From Prochlorococcus sp. AG-402-A21 (lineage in GTDB: Bacteria; Cyanobacteriota; Cyanobacteriia; PCC-6307; Cyanobiaceae), in the NCBI GenBank assembly GCA_003279655.1, contig QCHI01000001.1, forward strand, positions 62,001 through 126,000: 64,000 nucleotides of DNA. The letters run 5' to 3'. Of this stretch, positions 58,314-64,000 are shown piece after piece (positions within the stretch are counted from its first letter, which is position 1; each line of letters starts with the position of its first letter). A model generated the notes under the pieces. That model was not told the origin of the DNA. It did not search any database and worked only from the letters and a program-made list of their open reading frames with translations. The position numbers and the translations under genes are program-made.

Positions 58314-58733
58314 TCAAGTAACCGGTGGTAGACCTAAATTCCTAAATTGATGATTTTTTAAAACTTCTTCCAATTTAATTAAGTCTTCAAAAGAAACCCA
58401 ATCTATGCAATCAACTGGGCAAGTATCTATGGCTTCTTGTATTAATTCATCACTATCTCCATCTTGTCTAAACGCTCTTGCTCTGCCTTGTTCAGGCTCC
58501 ATTGCAAAAGTATTTGTAGCAACTGAGCTGCAGTATGTACAACCAATGCATTTCCTCTCATCAACCCAAACAGCTTTTTCCCTTAATTTCCCTCCAAGGA
58601 CTGGATCTCTACCACTAAGCCCATAATCTTCATTATTAGCTGCTTCGTATGCAACATTTGGATCATAAATATCATTTGAGGACTGATATTCAATAGACCT
58701 AGTTTCAAAAGCAGCTCTAGGATCAAAAGTCAA
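58314..58733 (-). CDS. 4Fe-4S ferredoxin
   Basis: 139 residues. One cluster motif, CIGCTYC ... CPVDC, fits a single [4Fe-4S] centre (CxxCxxC plus the CP). An acidic N-terminal extension of about 55 residues precedes VWVDERKCIGCTYCSSVATNTF. It is upstream of the aldo/keto reductase and downstream of ycf35, all same strand. Probably an electron carrier; partner not known. Confidence 0.85.
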   Translation of the reverse strand: MTFDPRAAFETRSIEYQSSNDIYDPNVAYEAANNEDYGLSGRDPVLGGKLREKAVWVDERKCIGCTYCSSVATNTFAMEPEQGRARAFRQDGDSDELIQEAIDTCPVDCIDWVSFEDLIKLEEVLKNHQFRNLGLPPVT

Positions 58734-58748
58734 TTTTCCAAAAAAGTC

Positions 58749-59141
58749 TTAGGAATCCCAACGAGTAACTACTAATTCTATTGATCCATCTATATTTTGC
58801 TTTTGCTCTGAGACTTGAAATCCTTCTTGAGCAGTTGAGTCAAGAACAGTGTTTAAGGCATAACGTTGTGTAACTTGAGCCAAAAATCTTTCAATTGGTA
58901 TTGATTGTTTCCAGAGATCAAGATCAGTCACAAGTTCATATGATTTTGAGCCTTCATTCCAGCGAAAACCAATGTCTGCTCCTTTACTCATTTCAACAGT
59001 CATTTGAGCTTTAACTGTTTGCCCCCTATAACCTCTGACTAAATTTTCACCTTCATTAGGGACATAGCCTAAATCTAGAAGAGCCTGTTTTAAGAACTCT
59101 TTCTTACGAAGTTGAGTTTTTACTGTGCTGAAATGTGACAT
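58749..59141 (-). CDS. ycf35: Ycf35 (DUF1257)
   Basis: 130 residues. MSHFSTVKTQLRKKEFLKQALLDLGY matches the opening of the DUF1257/Ycf35 family shared by cyanobacteria and red-algal plastids, and the C-terminal half contains RFLAQVTQRYALNTVL. Role unknown. It overlaps the DUF2997 gene by one base and precedes the ferredoxin gene, a frequent cyanobacterial set. Confidence 0.85.
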   Translation of the reverse strand: MSHFSTVKTQLRKKEFLKQALLDLGYVPNEGENLVRGYRGQTVKAQMTVEMSKGADIGFRWNEGSKSYELVTDLDLWKQSIPIERFLAQVTQRYALNTVLDSTAQEGFQVSEQKQNIDGSIELVVTRWDS

Positions 59142-59344
59142 CAGTGAATTTCCGCAGGAATAGTCTGTTTTTGAACGTTTTCACGAAGAAAGGTATCGGA
59201 GGTTGACTCTCTCCTCTCAACGGTGCCTAAGGCATCCTCAAGCTTCTCAGTTAAATCAATACATGCCTCTCCCACTAGACCTTCAACGGTTTCTTCAACT
59301 CGTCCGTCTTGTCGGATTTTAAAGCGCAATGTGCGTTGTGGCAT
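59141..59344 (-). CDS. DUF2997 protein
   Basis: 67 residues. RTLRFKIRQDGRVEETVEGLVGEACIDLTEKLEDALGTV is the DUF2997 pattern, a short family found beside Ycf35. No known function; the tight overlap with ycf35 suggests a shared complex or pathway. Confidence 0.8.
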   Translation of the reverse strand: MPQRTLRFKIRQDGRVEETVEGLVGEACIDLTEKLEDALGTVERRESTSDTFLRENVQKQTIPAEIH

Positions 59345-59434
59345 AAAAGATAAGCCCCTAAGTCACGCATGATATAGAAAAAAACTCTAGAAACGTGAAT
59401 TATTAATTACAACGAATTGTTTTTGTACCAAAAA

Positions 59435-60244
59435 TTAAACCAATTGACCATCATCAATTAAAGATTTTAGTCTTTTTTGTACTGCTGGATTATCCAATTG
59501 CTCCAAAGCAATTCTTGCTTCATACCTCACAGAAGGTTCACGATCATTCAATAAAACAGAAATAAAAGCCTCTTCTATGTGGATTTTGATTTCCTCACTC
59601 AAAAGGTTATAAAGACGACCAAGAGACCAAATACAGTTACTCCTAACTATGGGTTCACCATCAATTTGTAAGCTTTCAAGTAATTGATTAGCTGCTGGTA
59701 AAGAGCTTTCGACTGAATTAAGTCCAACCTCTGCTAAAGAACTTGATGCCCATAAACGAACAGCCGCAACATCTTGTTTTAATGCCTTAATTAGAGGTTG
59801 TAGAACAGGGGCATTTGAGTAATTTCCAAGACTCCAAGCTGTAGCTTTTCTAACATACGCATTACTATCAAATTTCAATAAATGCAACAGAAGGTCAATA
59901 GCTTGTGGACAAGGGTTTCTACCTAAAGCATAAACAGCACTCATCCTCACAACAGGAGAGGGTTCGTCAAGTAGAGGTACTAAAAAAGGGAGAGCTCTGG
60001 AATCTCTATGTTCACAAAAGACTCTTAGACCTTGAAGTTTTTCTTCATTTCCAGATTGCAGCCATTTCAATGCAAGATCACATTCTTGTGATGAATTCAC
60101 TAGATCTTCATCAGTTTTATCTAGTTCGATTTCATCTAAAGGATCTCCAGCCAACTGAGCAGCTAATTCTCTAGCCAATACATCAGGATCTATGGCCAAA
60201 TTAGCCAACCCTTCTTTACTTATTTTTTGATTTGCATCATTCAT
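59435..60244 (-). CDS. HEAT-repeat protein (PBS lyase-like)
   Basis: 269 residues. After an acidic N-terminus the protein is a series of HEAT-like repeats: LPFLVPLLDEPSPVVRMSAVYALG, LLHLLKFDSNAYVRKATAWSLG, VLQPLIKALKQDVAAVRLWASSSLAEVG, SNCIWSLGRLYN and SVRYEARIALEQL. These are shared with CpcE-type bilin lyases, but Prochlorococcus-like cells have few phycobiliproteins, so a scaffolding role is as likely. Confidence 0.82.
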   Translation of the reverse strand: MNDANQKISKEGLANLAIDPDVLARELAAQLAGDPLDEIELDKTDEDLVNSSQECDLALKWLQSGNEEKLQGLRVFCEHRDSRALPFLVPLLDEPSPVVRMSAVYALGRNPCPQAIDLLLHLLKFDSNAYVRKATAWSLGNYSNAPVLQPLIKALKQDVAAVRLWASSSLAEVGLNSVESSLPAANQLLESLQIDGEPIVRSNCIWSLGRLYNLLSEEIKIHIEEAFISVLLNDREPSVRYEARIALEQLDNPAVQKRLKSLIDDGQLV

Positions 60245-60268
60245 AGGCCTGACTGAAGAAGAGCAAGC

Positions 60269-60394
60269 TTAGTTAATTGGAGCTGGTGCAAGCATATCCC
60301 CAGGCAGCCATATGCGAGCGCTGACTGCAAACAAAGCAACACCAAAAAGCGCAACAATTAAAATAGGGAAAAGAGTTGTCCGTAAGAAACCCAA
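60269..60394 (-). CDS. small membrane protein, 41 aa (TTG start)
   Basis: TTG at 60394 opens GFLRTTLFPILIVALFGVAL and ends in a Pro-rich tail, LPGDMLAPAPIN. One hydrophobic span and a short tail are the shape of photosystem or NDH accessory subunits, but I cannot match it to a named one. There is no in-frame ATG before codon 34. It lies between the HEAT-repeat gene and the symporter gene, on the same strand. Confidence 0.5.
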   Translation of the reverse strand: MGFLRTTLFPILIVALFGVALFAVSARIWLPGDMLAPAPIN

Positions 60395-60459
60395 GGTTGC
60401 AAATGAATTAGAGTTTTATTCTGCTCTAAATTTTGACCATTTGGCTATGTAGGGTCAAC

Positions 60460-62211
60460 TTATTGAGTTATTAGTCTTGTTTTCTTAATTAAAAACACAC
60501 AACTGACTGCAATAAATAGTGCAATCCAACCGCTCCTCTCTTGATGTAATAAAAAAGCTCCAATACTGACCAAGCCACCATAGAGAATTCCTGAGCCTAA
60601 AACGAAGCGAGAGCCAAGCACAAAAAAAGAGTCAACTGGATAAATATTCAATTTTTTCCGTATTCTGGTCCAACCAGGACCAGGGGGGTTGACCTGCATA
60701 ACAAACTTATTAAGTGTCTCCTCTGACTCTGGCTCAGTAAAAAACAAAGTCAGTATCCAAATTACAGCTGTAAAAGAAGTAGTAAATAAGAGTCTTTTTC
60801 CAAAATCTTCAATTATTAAATAAGGAGAAACTGAGGTGATCAAGCCTATAAAAAAACCGCTCAGCATTGCCGCAAGTTCTGCTAGAGCATTAACTCGCCA
60901 CCAAAACCACCTAAGAACAAGAACAGCGCCTGGTCCTGTACCTATAGCAATAACAAGTCTAAACATTGACCCAATACTGTTACTGAATAAGGCTGTGACG
61001 ACTCCAATTATAAGCAACAAAATACTTGCCAACTGACCCATAAGAATCATTTCTCTATGGCCAGCTGAAGGTCTTAAAAATCTTTTGTATAGATCATGAG
61101 CAAGGTAACTTGCCCCCCAATTAATTGAAGTACTTACAGTACTCATAAATGCTGCGACCAATGAAACTACTACTAAGCCAAGTCCAACAGGTGGTAAATA
61201 TGTAACAGCGAGGTTTGGATAACTTAACTCCCAATCAGCTTGATAAGGCAAAAGGACTAAACCAGCCAATCCAACTAAAATCCACAGCCAGCTGCGAATA
61301 AGATAATTAACAATCAAAAAAACTATTCCTGCCAAAGTTGCATTTTTTTCATCTTTAGTGGCCAATAAACGTTGAATAAATTCCCCACCACCATCACTAC
61401 GTCGAAAACTCCACCACTGCAAAGAAATAAAAGCGAAAAAAGTTGTAATGCTTATTCCTGAACTATTCAACCAATTGAACCCATCTTTACTTAATGTCCA
61501 TGGAAATAAAGAAAGAAGTTCAGGTCGATCTAATTCCTCTAACTTTATTAGCAATTCCGTCATACCACCCGAAGCATCTAGTGCTACATAGCAAACAGCA
61601 AACGCGCCTAGAAGAGCTAATACTAGTTGTACAAAATCATTAATCACTACTGCCCAAAGCCCACCTAATACTGTGTAAACAAGCAAAAACAAAGCAACTA
61701 AAATCATTAAAAATATCGTGTCCGTAAAAGTCCCAAATACAATATGTCCATCTACCACTCCCAACGCTTCAGCTACTTTCCGCATTGCTAAAAAAGCATA
61801 ACCAATCCCAATACAATTAATTGGGACGGCAAGCAAAAAAGCTTTTATACCTCTTAAATAAGCTGCTGCTTTCCCCCCATAACGTAATTCAGTGAAGGCT
61901 GCATCAGTCAATACTCCACTACGTCTCCATAGTGGAGCGAATATAACTGTCATAGCAACATGTGCAAGCCCAAAGCTCCACCACTCCCAATTTCCAGCTA
62001 ATCCTCTTGTCCCAACAATGCCGGCTACATAGAGAGGTGTATCAATCGAAAATGTTGTAGCAGCCATCGACATTCCTGCAAGTAAACCATTGAGACGACG
62101 ACCAGCGACAAAATAGTCCGCTTCATTATGATTTTTTTGAGAGATATAAATTCCTAATACCAAGGAAAATATTAAATAAAGAAATAAAATAAACCAATCA
62201 ATAAATGTCAT
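60460..62211 (-). CDS. sodium:solute symporter (SSS family)
   Basis: 583 residues with about thirteen to fourteen membrane spans. NEADYFVAGRRLNGLLAGMSMAATTFSIDTPLYVAG is the SSS N-terminal region with the sodium-site area, and QWWSFRRSDGGGEFIQRLLATKD and AFMSTVSTSINWGASYLAHDLYKRFL follow in the core. Substrate cannot be told from the sequence; related proteins carry proline, sugars, acetate or other organics. Confidence 0.87.
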   Translation of the reverse strand: MTFIDWFILFLYLIFSLVLGIYISQKNHNEADYFVAGRRLNGLLAGMSMAATTFSIDTPLYVAGIVGTRGLAGNWEWWSFGLAHVAMTVIFAPLWRRSGVLTDAAFTELRYGGKAAAYLRGIKAFLLAVPINCIGIGYAFLAMRKVAEALGVVDGHIVFGTFTDTIFLMILVALFLLVYTVLGGLWAVVINDFVQLVLALLGAFAVCYVALDASGGMTELLIKLEELDRPELLSLFPWTLSKDGFNWLNSSGISITTFFAFISLQWWSFRRSDGGGEFIQRLLATKDEKNATLAGIVFLIVNYLIRSWLWILVGLAGLVLLPYQADWELSYPNLAVTYLPPVGLGLVVVSLVAAFMSTVSTSINWGASYLAHDLYKRFLRPSAGHREMILMGQLASILLLIIGVVTALFSNSIGSMFRLVIAIGTGPGAVLVLRWFWWRVNALAELAAMLSGFFIGLITSVSPYLIIEDFGKRLLFTTSFTAVIWILTLFFTEPESEETLNKFVMQVNPPGPGWTRIRKKLNIYPVDSFFVLGSRFVLGSGILYGGLVSIGAFLLHQERSGWIALFIAVSCVFLIKKTRLITQ

Positions 62212-62239
62212 AAGAGTTCAAAGTCATTATTTTTCTTAC

Positions 62240-63498
<1,259 letters not shown>

Positions 63499-63534
63499 TT
63501 AGAAAATTTAGCAGAGTATTGTAGAAAAATTCAT

Positions 63535-64000
<466 letters not shown>

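Overview
The window looks like the chromosome of a marine picocyanobacterium, most likely Prochlorococcus, and probably a low-light or NATL-like lineage (inference). The DNA is AT-rich with short intergenic gaps. It encodes a plastid-type ribosomal protein (PSRP-3/Ycf65), Ycf35, several cyanobacteria-only DUF families (DUF1818, DUF2811, DUF2997), a high-light-inducible chlorophyll-binding protein, a split rpoC2 subunit, glnB (PII), and the cyanobacterial two-cluster arrangement of ATP synthase genes. I found no tRNA, rRNA or CRISPR array, and no recombinase or transposase.

Region by region. 1-5.5 kb is accessory-like: small membrane or secreted proteins of unknown function, an ABC-F ATPase, a DUF805 protein, and an 0.9 kb gap with a perfect 36-bp palindrome and a small reading frame broken by one stop. 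5.6-9.3 kb is a complete polar amino-acid ABC transporter (natFGH plus ATPase). A succinate dehydrogenase/fumarate reductase flavoprotein follows (9.4-11.1 kb). 11.1-15.3 kb is the most unusual part: the promoter and first codons of an EVE-domain gene occur three times in direct orientation. The outer two copies are truncated, and the copies bracket a cyanase (cynS) segment and a membrane-anchored serine protease segment. 15.3-23.1 kb carries rpoZ, an Hsp70-like ATPase, pyrR, gpmI, secG and groSL. 23.3-25.2 kb is atpDC. 25.3-33.4 kb holds PSRP-3, pepP, a CNNM/CBS membrane protein, a DUF697 GTPase, nadD and nadE in overlapping array, and a DUF3326 protein.

33.4-39.3 kb is the main ATP synthase operon on the minus strand, in the order atpI-B-E-F'-F-H-A-G. 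39.7-43.4 kb holds ftsW, the System II cytochrome c biogenesis pair ccdA-ccs1, and queF. 43.6-50.9 kb carries glnB, a TlyA-type methyltransferase, purB, fumC and a Ski2-like helicase. 51.1-55.8 kb is a tightly overlapping biotin operon, bioF-bioK-like-bioC-bioD-bioA, which contains its own pimeloyl-ACP methyl ester esterase candidate. 55.8-64 kb holds a J-domain protein, rsmG, an aldo/keto reductase, a ferredoxin/Ycf35/DUF2997/HEAT-repeat cluster, a sodium:solute symporter, rlmN, a 50-residue hli gene whose stop overlaps the rlmN start, and the 3' end of rpoC2.

The genes are mostly core functions of a streamlined phototroph: energy (ATP synthase, cytochrome c maturation), cofactors (NAD, biotin, queuosine), nitrogen (amino-acid uptake, PII, cyanase) and proteostasis. 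The likely flexible segments are 0-5.5 kb and 11.1-14.9 kb. The second shows direct sequence evidence of repeated insertion or duplication at one gene start.
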